A stretch of 64,000 nt of DNA from Amaurobius ferox (GCA_951213105.1 OX578145.1:12840707-12904706); one strand, 5' to 3'. Positions 1 through 12,743 are shown, counted from the stretch's first letter. Numbers and translations: made by a program. Notes: generated by a model not told the origin, from the sequence alone.

Positions 1-1061
1 CATCCGACTAAAAGTCTAGATAACAAAAATAGGAAATTGAAATCGATATGAATTCTTGAGAAAACAGTTTAAAACGGAAGATATAAAATAAATGCAAGAT
101 AAAGAAAAAAAAAGTGTGACATATCCAGACAGACTTTTCTACAAACATCATATTACAATATTCAACTTTAGTTCCTCTGGGCAATTTACTTTTCAATAGC
201 TACGTCAGAATGGTAAGATAAATTTAAGGGAAGGCAGTTTCGATTTAAATTTAATCTATGCCGCATTGCTTCCGTAAATTACAGTCCCTAGGGTGTGCTG
301 TTCGCTGTAAGCTTCCTTCGAAAATCATTAAAAAACAAAACGGCGCCTTTGGCTTCAATTCTCTTTATGTATATGTTGGCGATGTAAATATAGATTTAGA
401 TGAACTTTTATCCTGAACGTTTCATTCAGGAACTTTTATTTAAAACGCTATCCAGACCTCTTTTGATTTTTATTTGCTTTCGAAAATTAACATCCAATTT
501 TACAATCATTATTCAATTTAATATTTTGTTAAGGATTGTATTATTTTAAAATTCTAATATTTTTAACAAGTTGACTATGTGATTTAGTTCTCCAAAGGGG
601 CCAAACTGGACAGCGAAATTCAGGACCCTAAGCCCCGCCCCATTCAAATAAACCCCCTCCCACTTTTCGAAATTCTGTGTATGTTACTAAAATCCTCCGA
701 TGTTCCTGTTACGTTCTAATAGAATTGTTAAGGATCTAGTTTTTCTCTTACATTTAAACATAACATATTCGTAATTCTATCCTGCAATGGGAAAGAAAAT
801 GTTCACCGGTATACGGTTATAATCAATTTATAATTTTCTCACATCGGTTATAATCGAAGCTGATATAAATCTTGTATAAAACACTTTGAAAAGAGATAGC
901 TGATTATATATTTTTTGTGTTCAATGTGGGCAATACATAATTATATTATACATATTTATACATAAATATCTGAAGTAAGAATCTCCACTTGACATTTTGG
1001 TACATTCATATTCCGAAGTGTTAATTCGACCTGTATCACAAGAATTGAAAATGAAATAAGA
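1..1061. other. AT-rich non-coding stretch
   Basis: No reading frame resembles a known protein. Only short AT-rich simple sequence and a slightly C-rich patch near 600-665 are visible. Given the hh exons far to the right it is probably intron 1 of hh, but that is inference because exon 1 is not in view. Confidence 0.5.
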
Positions 1062-1970
1062 TTGATGTGGGCAGCGCATGACTTTCCCTACAAGCTTTTA
1101 TTGATTTCCTCTTTCATAATACATTGTACTGAGTTCCTTTGCCCAAAGTGGTACGAATACTTATTTGAAATAAGTGCAATTTAAGACGCATTTTAAAACG
1201 TCGCCAGCTCCTCGAAATTAAAAAAAAAATTTCAATCTCGAGAACAGTTCATCTTAGAGTAATGAGGTTTATCTTATTCGTTTCGTGGTCGAAAAATACG
1301 CATAAAACGAACATTTCATTAATATATTTACGTATATTTCGTTTTTCATTTTAGATTTTGATAATTTTTAGGGCTATTTAGTAAAAAGATAATAAAAAGT
1401 GCCTTCTTCTAGAATCACACCAAAATTTAAGCAGCACCAGAATTATTTACGACCTAATTACCAAATTAAAAAAAAAAAATCATCGAACTGTTTTTTCGAA
1501 ATTCAGTAAAAACACCGTAATATCTTCAAAATTCCAAATAACTTCAATATCTCAAAAATGGTCCATCCTAGAATAATGGGGTTGATCTTGTCCCTTTTGT
1601 CGTTGAAAATTACGTATAATACAAGCATTTGATAAATATATTTCGACAAATTTAAATTTGTATTTCTGATTTTAACGATTTTTGTGGGCCATTTCAAAGG
1701 GCGTTCTGCTTTTTCGAATCGTACAAAAATCTAATCAGCACTAGGATAACCCACAAGTGATTAAAAACCTACCAAATCTGTGAAATTTCGTCGAATAGAT
1801 TTTGAGCTAAAGTGGATACATACATTGCACAGACACACACTCACAGACGTCACGCTCGAAAAGGTGGATTCATGTTCTACTATACTTGAAACGTGTAAAT
1901 CCACCAAAAACTCGAGTTTCGATCCCATTTCAATACTTTATCTATGCATTATCATGTATTGTAGGGAAAC
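1062..1970 (+). mobile_element. Family B interspersed repeat, copy 1
   Basis: It begins with TGATGTGGGCAGCGCATGAC followed by TTTCCCT, and ends with a GTATTGTAGGGAAAC terminus. The inner part has an ACAGACACACACTCACAG stretch and a phrase close to 'CTCGAGTTTCGATCCC'. The same order of blocks recurs at 60872-61638, so this is a dispersed family. The start motif is nearly the same as in family A (7080, 23387, 35114, 39699, 62092), which suggests related non-autonomous elements mobilised by the same machinery. No transposase is encoded. The element class is unknown; short inverted ends (CTTTCCCT and AGGGAAA) favour a DNA element. Confidence 0.7.
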
Positions 1971-1993
1971 ATATTTGTATTTTATTATTATTA

Positions 1994-2718
1994 TTAAGGG
2001 GACGGTGGATGTTGAAATGAGCAAAAATCGACTAAAAAAGTATTTTTTTTTAATATATATTGTTTTACACATTTAACCATTTGCTTACGGGTGGAACAGC
2101 GTCCATCCCAAACGAAGAACCTCCCAAAAAGACAGGTATTTAACATACCCTATCCCAAACAGTTCGATCCCCCTTTGCAGACATTGGCGTCCATGGAAAT
2201 CGCCGGCTAAAGCATTGCACCTGCAGCAGGTGATACATTTTTAAAATGCTCTATGCGTCTTAATTTTTGTTTGAGATGCATGAAATTTAGTAAGAAGACA
2301 CCTTTGATACTTTTTAATGAAACTGGGTATGCATTTTATAATTGAACTTTATTAAGGTAATTAAAAGTGAATAACAACCCAATTAAATGATGAAAATTAA
2401 GTTTTAATGCAGAAAAATATTTTTAAAAAATTAACTTTCTAAAGGATTTAGAAATGAATGCCCAAATTTGTTCATAATGTGTTTTTGAGTGATCATAATG
2501 TAAAATTAACCAAAAATGTGAACAAATAGCACGCAAGGAGCATTTTCAAATTTTCTTTAAAAAAAATTAAATTAAAAAAAAATACAAAATTACAACAAAA
2601 TTGAAAAAAATTGAATGGTATTTTATATAGTAATGTTAAGAAGAATATTTATACAAATTTTCATGTTTCTAAATCAATAAATAAATTAAAAAAAATTCAA
2701 CGTCCACCGTCCCCTTAA
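1994..2718. mobile_element. TTAA-flanked MITE with 19-bp inverted ends
   Basis: The left end reads GGGGACGGTGGATGTTGAA from 1998. The right end, read on the other strand from 2714, is GGGGACGGTGGACGTTGAA, so the inverted repeats match at 18 of 19 positions. Both ends abut TTAA (1994-1997 and 2715-2718), the expected target duplication. The interior is 717 bp, AT-rich and without a transposase. TTAA duplication is typical of piggyBac-type elements, but the terminal bases do not look like classical piggyBac ends, so the superfamily is left open. It sits just right of family B copy 1. Confidence 0.8.
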
Positions 2719-2812
2719 ATAAAATAAGTAAAATTTCGAATATTTAAAATAATATTTCTTTATTCCAATATGAGCATACTATTTTTAATATAATATGTTC
2801 ATATTGAAATAT

Positions 2813-2942
2813 TACATAGTGGATACATACATTGCATAGGCTCACTTTTAAAGTCTTATAGAGGTTCCGAAAGTCGAAAACTCGATTTCCCATTTTTGAC
2901 ACGATTCCAATACACTTTCCCCATTTATTGTAAGGAAAGTAA
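2813..2942 (+). mobile_element. Family B 3' fragment
   Basis: The stretch has the family B tail: a 'GTGGATACATACATTGCA' phrase (also at 1813), then GAGGTTCCGAAAGTCG, a 'CACGATTCCAATACACTTT' phrase and a TTGTAAGGAAAGTAA end. The 5' part is missing. It may be the displaced end of copy 1 or an independent truncated insertion. Confidence 0.55.
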
Positions 2943-3862
2943 AAAGAAGCAGATTTTCAGATTGGACACCTTAGTTATCCGTTTACATTTTTTAAAAGGC
3001 TCCTTTTTTGAAGTCCATAAAATCTGGGTGACGCCTGTAACCACTTTAATGCCATGAACATGCATAGGATATTTTTAATTTTAAAATCATTACTATACAC
3101 TACCATCATTGGTCAGAAAATAATGGCATAAAAATTTTAAAATTTGAATCATTTCTAATCATGCGAATTACTAAACATTCTATCTAATTCCAATTTTTCA
3201 CATAATGTACTTACACGTAAAATTTTATAAGGATAGATATATTTTGTTCTTGAGTTATTGTGTTTATACACAAATTAAATTATAAAACATATTATATATT
3301 TATATTTGCTGTCGAAACTATTCTACAAATGTAAACATATTCTTCTAAATAGTTCCTAACACATGACAGTACTAATTTAATCATGCGAGTATGATGCATG
3401 TGCTTTATCGCTTTATCTTGATACGTTGGAAATATTTCCATAAAATGAAAATATATCTATAGTTGAGTGATATATTATTTAAGAATTTATTTGAAGATAT
3501 TTCTGAAAGTTAATATGACATATAAATCTTAATATTTTTATATATATTAAAATATCAACTAAATATTATAAAATTAATTAAAATGTGTATACGCAAGAAA
3601 TTCATTATATCTGTCATATCGCTGACATACTAATAAAATAATTAATAAAACTGCATATGGCGGCAATATCAATGACACATGAATCATATGAAAATCTTAT
3701 TATTTTCCGAAAAAATTGTTTTCTTCTTTAGAGAATAAATTATTTCGATATCCTCTACATTCCATATTTGACATTACTAGTCACTCTTTTATATTTTATT
3801 ATTTTACATAAACATAAGTGGCGTTCTCAAGCGTGTTTCGCACCCTGTACAATTTTTATCTT

Positions 3863-3893
<31 letters not shown>

Positions 3894-6205
3894 ATAACAT
3901 TTTTAATTAAATTTTAGAACAAAAATATATGTTTTACTTTAGTGCTGTATGTAAACTTCCGGACATAGTCCATACATAGATATATACCTCCATAGTCCTG
4001 GACTTCTCGCACGTGGTTCCTGATAATTTCTTGATTTCTTAGAAATTTTTTAATCTTAATCCTCTGTATTTGTTTGTAGACTAGGCTTATGGTGTTCATT
4101 GTAACTAACTATCGTTTTAATCAGAAACAAGCAATTCTTTTGATTAATTTAAATTGGAGACCTAGACTTGATAAAGAATATAATCTGAATTAATCTCAAC
4201 TTAGGTTTAGTGATGTTTTTCTCTTTTCCCGGCATGGTGGCCGTGCCGGTTATGGATAACTAATTGTTTTGATGTTTTGTCTTTAGATTGCTTGCGTTAG
4301 TTAGTAGATATTAATTCATTTATAATTTATATACATATATGTGAGTGTGTATTGAAATTTCACTGAATTTGCAGTTTTAATTAAATTTTCGGCTCCCCCC
4401 CTCCCCCCCTTAAATTTTTGTATCGATGAGAAATCATTGTATTTGGTGTAGAAAACAAAAAAGTTTAGAAAAAAATTATCCCAATCATCATTTTATCTGT
4501 TCCTAAATCTGTTCTAAATTCTTATCTGGTAGTCAATATCCCTGGTTAACGGATTTCCTTTAAACTGTAACCATTTTTTTTCGAACTTATAACTGCATTT
4601 CATAAAACCACCTAATATCATTTCACATTTTAGAATGAAAAAAAAATTGAAAATTGACTAGCACAGCATGCCACTTTTAAAAGATTTAGCCAGTGCCATA
4701 ATCAGCCAATATTTCCAATGAATCAATAAAGTAAAAACGTCCATGAAAAAAGAAAAAGAAAAAAAAAAGAGGTTCTATTAGGGAACTATTCACATGGCAA
4801 GCATACCTGAGCTGTCAGCGAGTTGATTGGTGATTTTTCTGTACACGTGACCGGCATTGTAAGAGAAGCTTAAATGGGTTTCATTTCACTGTTGCTTAAT
4901 GCAATTTTTATCCAGTTACATCTTTTTTTCCTCGTTCATGAGAAGATACACCGCTCTATATAACTTTCCTTTCATTTGATGTTTCACTCCTGGTATTTAA
5001 GCCGCTATTAAACGGAATAAATGGAGCTTTTTTCATAATAATTTTTTATTTTCCTTTAAGATATGGCATTTTACTGTAATTCCAAAAACGAATTTGAATA
5101 TTAACTAGATATCAAATGTTTGAATATCCCTAAAGCGATATTCCGTAGTGTTAGTAAATAATATTTATATTCATTATTATTTAAAAATTATTGGTAAATA
5201 AACTAATTAAAAAGTTAATTAAATTAAAATAAAAAGTAATTAAAATGAAATAAAAAGTAAAATGTGTAATAACACCATTAATTTAAAAAGAAACTTTTTA
5301 TTTTAAATTTTAATTATTTTACATAATATTTTATTTTAGGTACTCTTCTCAATAATTAAAACATTGTAAATGCTTCTCACCTACACTGCAGATTTTTATT
5401 TATGAAAGCAAACATTCGAACACTGTCAGAATCTTGTCCTTTTCTGTTTTTTTTTTAACAAATTAAACTGAAAGCGCTGAAAAGTTGCTTTGAAAAACTG
5501 TTGACAGCGACGCATTTAAATGCTTCAAAGATAATTCCTTTATGCGAGAACAGACTATTTTTTTATGTGAATAACATCTATGCTTGGCGTGGCGAAAATC
5601 GGAGCGTAACGAAAGAAAGTATATAACTTTGAAAGCTTATATTTCCAAACCTAATAGATAAAAATAATAGCACATTTTATTTGTTTTGTCGGAAATAAAG
5701 TACATATTATGAATATTTAAAAACCATTTTAATATTTTGAACTTTCTTTTTCCGAAAAAACCAAAAAAATTTGTGCGAACGCGTTTTTCTCATTTTAATT
5801 ATTTTCATTCGAAATATCTCCTAAGCTGTAAAAGATAGATATAAATATGCGGCAAAAATGTTTAGTAAGAAAGCCAGTTTTTAAAGCAATAGTTTATTTT
5901 CACAAAGTTCTTATAGTTTTTAAGGAAACGTCTTCTCATATTTAAGAAGACTGAATATATTTCATTTTTGAAGTTTGTAACGTTTACACACCGAAAACTA
6001 AAAGTGCTAACTGGGAACTATAGAAAGTAATGTATAGCCATTTGAATGTCCTACAAGGTTATATAATGAGATTTGAGATCAGGTTCTGAGTTTATTTAAA
6101 TATAGTGTTTATAATTTCGATATTTAATATTTTGAAAAGATGGTTCTAATTACAATATGTTAATATTTTGAACTGTTTTGAAATCAAATAAATAAGAATA
6201 ATAAT
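2943..6205. other. AT-rich non-coding stretch with a TA/TG microsatellite
   Basis: No gene or coding relic was recognised. The one clear simple repeat is a mixed (TA)n(TG)n run at about 3862-3893. A short C-rich patch lies near 4396-4410. Confidence 0.5.
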
Positions 6206-6286
6206 AACCCGCTCGAAAGCGCTCTGGCCTTTTTAAGTTTTGTACGTCTTAAAGAAGTGAAATAAAAACCTTCTATTATAGTTGTG
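6206..6286 (+). mobile_element. Penelope-type terminal motif, 3' half only
   Basis: CTCGAAAGCGCTCTGGCC at about 6212 is followed by TTTTTAAGTTTTGTACGTC and an AAATAAAAACC stretch. The same GAAAGC..TGGC..TTGTAC(G/A)TC order is seen after the hammerhead-like cores at 28112 and 46924. The core itself is absent here. Assignment to Penelope-like retroelements is by resemblance of this tail, not by a linked protein. Confidence 0.4.
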
Positions 6287-7079
6287 TGCTTGTTGTTTCT
6301 GCTGTTTTAAAATCGTTAAAGAAGACAAACCACCCACAAAGAGAGGTGTTATTCACACAAAACCATTTCGACTCCATCGGACAGGAGCCACTGCCGATTC
6401 TTTCTCATTACTCTGAAATGTCCGCTTGAAAGACGAACAATTAAGGAGAATAACCGGTTTCGAAAAACTATATGAACTACTTCATCCACAAAATTCAAAT
6501 ATCACTTGATCAAACTGCATATTCGAATGATATTTGAATTTAGTTGGTAAAGTAGCATAAAAACTAAAAAATGAAAGACTGTAAGGAATTAAGAAGAATA
6601 TAGCAAAAAATGAAGTAAACAGCTTTGGAAGCTATATAAGTTAATCAACTTTATTTAAATGAAAAAAATTATTAGAACAAACTGCTGCAAACAATCTTGA
6701 AGAAGGATGTTGAAAACATTTATACTGAACAGGGGCCTGTTTTCAATCTTCGAAATCAATAGAACTTTTCAATTCAACTGTTTATAATGTATTAATGTGT
6801 CTGCGTCTAATCTGCCTCTTTACTAATAAAGTGTTTTCATTTTATATTTTGTAGATGGTTCTGAAATTTTCATTTCTCTCCTACAACGGGGCGTTGAATT
6901 ATTTTTCAGGATCCTTTTTAAATCTTTTGAGAACAACACTTTGGTTTTCTTTCTCTCTGTTTCCCACTTAGATTCTTTAAACTAAAATATTTTTTTTAGA
7001 AATTTTATTTTTTCAGCTAAAATGCATGTTCCCTTTTCTTTACTAATTTCGAAAGAGAACCAAATATATAAAGTAAAAA

Positions 7080-7996
7080 TCTGATGTGGGCAACACATGA
7101 CTTTCCTTATATAATGTAATGAATTTACTACTTTTGCAGTAAAAAAATAGGTGTTCCTTATAGTAGATGCTAATATTCTTTCCAAGATATTGAATTTTCG
7201 ACAATGAGTCGTCATTTTCATTGATATAGCGTCATTTTTATCCATTTGGCGAGATTTTCGTTAATTTGGCAGCATTTCAAAAAGTCGTCAAGTTGGCGAC
7301 ATTCCGCGAAATTCGTCGCCAAAATATCGCCAAGCGTTATGGACGGAGAAATAAGTTATTCTTACAGCAGATAAATGACTATTGGCGTTCAAATACAAAA
7401 GTATTACTTAAAGTATCTTTTTTCATGAATGGAACGAGCTAGATCCACGGAAATAATGTCACCCAAATTATCGCATGGTATTACATATGAAAAGCGAACA
7501 TGTTTCTCAATAGGATATATATATTTTTTAATTTTATATGATTTTTTGATAATTTTTTTTAAAAATGTACAATATCTCGAGAACGGTTCCTGTTAGCGTT
7601 CTAAAATTTATGTCAATCGTTTTCTAATGAAAAATTACATAAGAAATGTCTACTTGCGCAACTTTATTAGCGGTTTTGATTTTTTGACGATTTTTTCAAA
7701 ATTTCATTCGAAAATTCAGGGGGGTTTTGAGCATTCGATTGCGTATAAAAACAATGGGCTTCCAGTGTTTACGGATTGTGATTTTTGTACCAAATTTTGT
7801 TCGAATCGGTCCATTCGTTCGTCAGTTATCGTATCCACACACACGCACGCACACACACACACACACACATCACCTCAAAAATGTTTGATTCGTGATCAGG
7901 GATGCTTGAAACGTGCTCTCCCGTCGAAAACTCGAATTCGAATTTTCGACCCCGTCACAATACTTTCCTTATATATTATGTATATAAGGAAAGTAA
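7080..7996 (+). mobile_element. Family A element, copy 1 (HINE/DINE-like)
   Basis: The full-length copy is about 917 bp. It starts TCTGATGTGGGCAACACATG and continues ACTTTCCTTATATAATG, which is the inverse of the right end (CATTATGTATATAAGGAAAGT). The right end is itself a hairpin. A nested inverted repeat built on GGCGA/TCGCC lies at about 7246-7346, and an (AC)n run at about 7840-7868. Subterminal inverted repeats plus a 3' hairpin plus an internal microsatellite is the layout of Helentron-associated (DINE-1-like) elements; this class call is inference. No replicase or transposase is encoded. Confidence 0.75.
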
Positions 7997-8171
7997 TAAT
8001 ATATATGTTTACACTATATGTGTTTCATACGTATTTACTGCAATATGTCTTATCAGTAATGTTCAACTTGTCATTCTGGTTTGCGCATGGCTAACTTTGG
8101 TTATTTTTACTTGGAATAATGTTTTTAAATCACATTGTTACTTTTAAGTTCCTTGATTAGGACGTTATCAA

Positions 8172-8520
8172 TCTACGTCACTGATTAATAAGCAAAATAT
8201 TGATCAGTAATTAAAATAATATTACTCAGTTACAGATTAATAAGTAAAATAATTTATCGATTAATAAATAAATTACATTACTGATTAATAAGCAAATTAC
8301 TTTATTGATTAATAAGCAAATTACGTTACTGATTAATAAGCAAAACAGCTAATAATCAGTAACTATTACGTTACTGATTAATAAGTGATTATTACGTTAC
8401 TGACTAATAAGCAAAACACTTATCAGTAATTATTACATCACTGATTGATAAGCGAAATACTTATTAATCAGTATTATTACGTTACTGATTAATAAGCATA
8501 ATATATATATTAATCAGTAA
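8172..8520. repeat. Degenerate tandem array of CTGATTAATAAGC units
   Basis: The core CTGATTAATAAGC or its inverse (AATCAGTAA) recurs more than ten times, joined by ATTACGTTA pieces. Many units are palindromic because ACTTATCAGTAAT also appears on the + strand. Period varies from about 20 to 45 bp. No coding potential. Confidence 0.8.
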
Positions 8521-9173
8521 ATTAAAACATCCAGTTTTCATTTATAGATTTATAAGCAAACTAAAACTGGATATTTTTCATATAAAAAGATATCATATTT
8601 TAAGAACCTATAGTACCCCAGTTTTTATTATCCATTATGCCTAGGTTTACTATATGTCCTGTTTTAACTGGGATTGCCCCCTGTTTAAGGGCACGTCCCA
8701 GAGTCCCGGTCGCTTTGTCATTATGTGATATCCCAGTATGTAATTTAGTACTCATTTATAGACTTCCATTCGTTGGGAAATTGACAGATGGAAATTCTGG
8801 CTTTCGAAATGTAACACGTTGAAAATTATGGAAATAAGGCTGAAGAAAAATTAATTCAACTTTTCAAAAATGTCAAGAATTAAACTATTTTAATACCAAA
8901 TCTAAAATGAGTTATGAATTGTATTCTCAGTTTATCAGGCACTTTCGCTCCTGCAGAAAATATTTTCCCCATTATAAACAATGTTTGACCTGAATGATGA
9001 AAGAGATAGAATGACTGAAACAAACAGTTAAAAGTTCAAGCATGTATCGAGGATGTTTATTTATTTATTTATTTTATTTAAAAACATTTAGAACGACCAG
9101 AAATTTCTTGAAAAAGTTCACACCGGCAACAAGTATGAATAGTCTCAATCACATTATTAACGTCCTAAGGTTT

Positions 9174-9276
9174 CTGGTTTTAAATTAGTTTTATTTAGTT
9201 TTATCTGGTTTTATTTAGTTTTATCTGGTTTTATTTAGTTTTATCTGGTTTTATTTAGTTTTATGTGGTTTTAATT
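9174..9276. repeat. 20-bp tandem repeat (about 5 copies)
   Basis: The unit GGTTTTATTTAGTTTTATCT is repeated about five times with few changes; the last unit has ATGT in place of ATCT. Confidence 0.9.
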
Positions 9277-9613
9277 TAGTAAACTATAAAAGATAGATAT
9301 AAACAGTAAACGACTATAACGTGTATTAGAAAATTTATTATTAAAGAAAAGTCTTAATAGTTTTTCGAGTCCTCGTCAAGGTGAAGAAGTATGCACATTT
9401 TACATTTCTTCTTGTTTGTAATGCTTATATATCTTTAAAACTAAAAGTGATAGCTATACACAATAAGCAAGAATGTGTAACTCTTTAAAATCCCTATAAG
9501 TGTATGTAATTATATTTTATTTAGAGTCCTTTTCATTTTTTCCTTCGATATTACAAAAGTTGAATTTTATTTTGCAAAATGTTATTCACACAAAGCCATT
9601 TCGGCTCCACCGG

Positions 9614-10012
9614 ATCCTACAACACATACATTGAAATTTCCATAACTTAAATATCCAAGGTATTTGTAAGTACATTCCTTATTACAAAATCAGCGGACCT
9701 GCATAAAAGTTTCGTACGGGATTATTGCTTTTATACGAGCTCGCTGTTTCCATATGGGCTTGCTGCTTTTTTAGATTTTTTCTTTCTTTCTTGAAATTAT
9801 TTTTTCAAGACTAAACGAATCTGACTTCAAACTTTTCCACATTCGTCAAAATTTCACCAATTCAATTACTTAAACCAAAATGGGTGACAAATGTCTGCAT
9901 CAATGAACAAAAAAATAAATAAATAAATAATTCATGTTTATTTTTATATAAAAAGTGCTTAAATAAAATTTTAAATCGCAATCTTAATTAATCTGGTTTT
10001 AAAATATCCATT
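9614..10012 (+). repeat. Direct repeat, left copy
   Basis: This stretch matches 10908-11352 closely along most of its length. Shared phrases include CTTCCATAACTTAAATATCC-type text, 'AAATCAGCGG', 'TGCATAAAAGTTTCGTA', 'GAATCTGACTT' and 'GGGTGACAAATGTCTGCATC'. A third, shorter echo is at about 11380-11530. The pair could be flanking repeats of an inserted element or the result of segmental duplication. Confidence 0.8.
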
Positions 10013-10907
10013 TTTAAATTCGTCGATTTTTTAAATTCGCGCATTTTCCCCTGTTGGTTCAGAAATATTGACTCCGCCGTATACCATCTTATACATGCTC
10101 TTCTTCCAAAATGTTTCATCTCCTTCACGCGGGGAACACCAGAACGTACACTCCCCCACCGGCCGAAATATTTTAGGGTTTTAAAAACCTCCCTGTTATG
10201 GAATCTAATCCAGTCGCCGAAACCTCCCTCTCTCCCCTTGTAAAAACACGCCACAAAGCAGGCGTAAAAAGAACATCATTCGCGAATAGGCCAATTTTCC
10301 ACTCGGAGACACACTCCACAGTGTTCGGCGGATCCCAGTCCACTCCATAATCAGCAGAGACAGCTAATCGAGCAATCCATGGCTCAGCAGCTCCGCTGAA
10401 AGGGATACAAATCACCACATCCCACCTGAAGAGAGGATCCCAGAGAGGCAGGACCCGCTTTCCATAGAGGAGCAATGGCTTGTGAAATGCGGGAATCTGC
10501 GGTCAAATGATCTATCGGCAAGCAGGATTATATCCATCCAAATATATTTTTTTAAGCGAGTGGTTTCAGGATGCTCTGCTCAGTAGTGGTCCTCGTGGAA
10601 TCCCCACTGATCCTCGTAGAATCCCTACTGATCCCAGTGGTTAGCTGCAGATGGTACATAAGCGAGAACGTTCCAGAGCCACTGGACACTGAATGTTGTT
10701 ACTATATTACTTAATGAACCTATTTTATGGCTGTAAAAGCAACCCCAATGATTTGAAAGCGCTTTTTTTACATGCAGAGGCAGAGTAAATAAAATGTAAG
10801 CCTTGCAGGTCTTCGATTTTTTTCCCCTCGAAAGGAATACGGATAAAAACTTTCACTTTCCTAATATTCTTTATATTTAATGAAATTTTATTATTTTCCC
10901 TGCAATG
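10013..10907 (-). other. Unidentified GC-richer insert between direct repeats
   Basis: The segment is richer in G+C than its surroundings. On the minus strand it holds two overlapping open frames, one of 100 codons (10475-10173) and one of 88 codons (10254-9988). Neither translation matches a family I recognise. The amino-acid composition is not simple-repeat-like (several Trp, Asp and Pro residues), so a decayed coding piece is possible, but no conserved motif was found. The repeated TCCTCGTGGAATCCC/TCCTCGTAGAATCCC near 10590-10625 is a small local duplication. Confidence 0.3.
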
Positions 10908-11352
10908 CATATATTGAAACTTCCATAACTTAAATATCCAAGATATTTTGTAGGTAGTTAACTATTACAAAATCAGCGGGACTGCATAAAAGTTTCGTAG
11001 CTTTTATATGAGCTTGTTGCTTTTATACGAGCTTGCTGGTTTTATATGGGCTTGCTTCTTTATTAGAATTTTTTGTTTTCTTGATATTCTTTTTTCAAGT
11101 CTAAACGAATCTGACTTTTGAAGAACACACTTTTCCACATTCGTCAAAATTTCGCCAATTCAATTACTTTATCCAGAATGGGTGACAAATGTCTGCATCA
11201 ATGGAAAAAATAAATAAATAAACAATTCATGTTTATTTTTATGTAAAACGTGCTTAAATCGCATTTTTTAAATCCATACTTAATTAATCAAAATTTTAAC
11301 GCCACGCAAAATTTTAAATCGCAGTCTTAATTAATCTGGTTTAAAAACATCT
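10908..11352 (+). repeat. Direct repeat, right copy
   Basis: Right partner of 9614-10012. It has small insertions, such as an extra 'TTTTATATGAGCTTG' phrase and GAAGAACACA before the shared 'CTTTTCCACATTCGTCAAAA'. It then breaks up into shorter echoes to about 11530. Confidence 0.8.
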
Positions 11353-11530
11353 ATTTTTTCACATGAGTATAAAAGTTTCGTAGCTTATACAAAAGTCATA
11401 ATAAATAAATAATTCACTTTTAGTTTTATGTAAAAAGTATTAAAATTTAATTTTAAATTTTAAATCACAGTCTCAATTAATCAATCGCAGTCTCAATCAA
11501 TCTCAATTAATCAGTTAAAAATATCAATTT

Positions 11531-12626
11531 TTTCGCCTCCGCCACAGCAGAAAATTTTCAATATGAGTCATTTCTTCAATGATGACTGTGTGACATTTCT
11601 GTACATGAGTCTTTGAAAAAAATCCAAATTAGCCAAGTCAAATTAAATTTAGCACGATTATTCCATTCCAATCAGTTAGCGTTAGAGTGAAATCAGACCA
11701 GGGATAAAACTCCAAATTTTCTAAAATTTACCTTTCGAAAATTGAAAATTTTTTAATTTCCTTTGAATCTTTTTATTGAAAAGCGAATGACACAATTTAT
11801 TATGTCATTATTTATCGCAATTTATTATGTCATTATACACCAAATTATATATCAAATATAATAAGTCATTATATGTCAAATATGCACAATTCTCGATTTA
11901 TTGCATGTTTTGAAAAAATTATAAATGTGCGTACTCTAAAAGCCCTAATATAATAAATCTAGGTTTATATCCTTGCAATTTTAATTTGATGGATAAGATT
12001 ACTATCTTAAAATTTCCAACTTGATCACAATATACCCAAAGACATGCGTCCTCTTCTAGTACACATGACGTTTTAGAATTTTGTGTCTTCCCATTCAATT
12101 TTGAAAATAGTTTGCTCCGCCTTGGGAGGACATTTCAAAAGACGTTTACCGCGTACAACCCATGTTGAAAAATCGCCTCAAAGCCATCATGGGCAATTGT
12201 GGTGGTGAAAGGCGACAGCTATCACAACAAAGTCTTACATGTGAACGATTTTTGTGGTCAAAGCCCAACCCCTGACTGCGATGATTTTGGGGACCTCCCA
12301 TACAGGCACGGGCGGCTCAGACACAAGACGGGAGCCATTCACGAAGCTGTGACCGCCAAAAGCTGACCAAGGAATTCCAGAAATTTTTGGTTTGGTGAGA
12401 AAGTATATTCCATCCTTTAGGAGCAAAGAAAAAAAAAAGAAAAATAAGTAAAATAGCATGCACCCTTTCAAAGGGTGAGATTTAAAGGATCTTTGGAATG
12501 TCATTGACGCGAAGGTTCCTGTTGTAAGTTTTCAAAACAATGATTCAAAACTTAAAAAAAATAATACATTTTGCATCTGCTATAAATAGGATTCCAAATT
12601 AAAAAACAAATTAAAATTTGAAGCTG
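11531..12626. other. AT-rich non-coding stretch
   Basis: A minus-strand frame of 89 codons at 12235-12504 has no family resemblance I can name. The rest is AT-rich with short local duplications near 11790-11870 (TTTATTATGTCATTAT repeated). Confidence 0.4.
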
Positions 12627-12743
12627 AAAATGAACAGCGATGAATGAATAATTCTTATGGAAGGAAAATGAACAGCAATGAATAAATAATATGTATGGAA
12701 GAGAAATGAACAGCGATGAATGGATAATACTTATGGAAGGAAA
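12627..12743. repeat. 39-bp tandem repeat, three copies
   Basis: Three units begin AATGAACAGC(G/A)ATGAAT and end TATGGAAG. Units differ at a few positions each. Confidence 0.85.

Noticed and set aside
7627..8094. A 155-codon frame inside family A copy 1, with relatives in other copies
   Set aside because: It runs through the AC microsatellite and is open only in some copies; treated as part of the repeat.
8637..8822. A 61-codon frame with protein-like composition
   Set aside because: No recognisable motif, no flanking exon signals, and nothing in context to support a gene.
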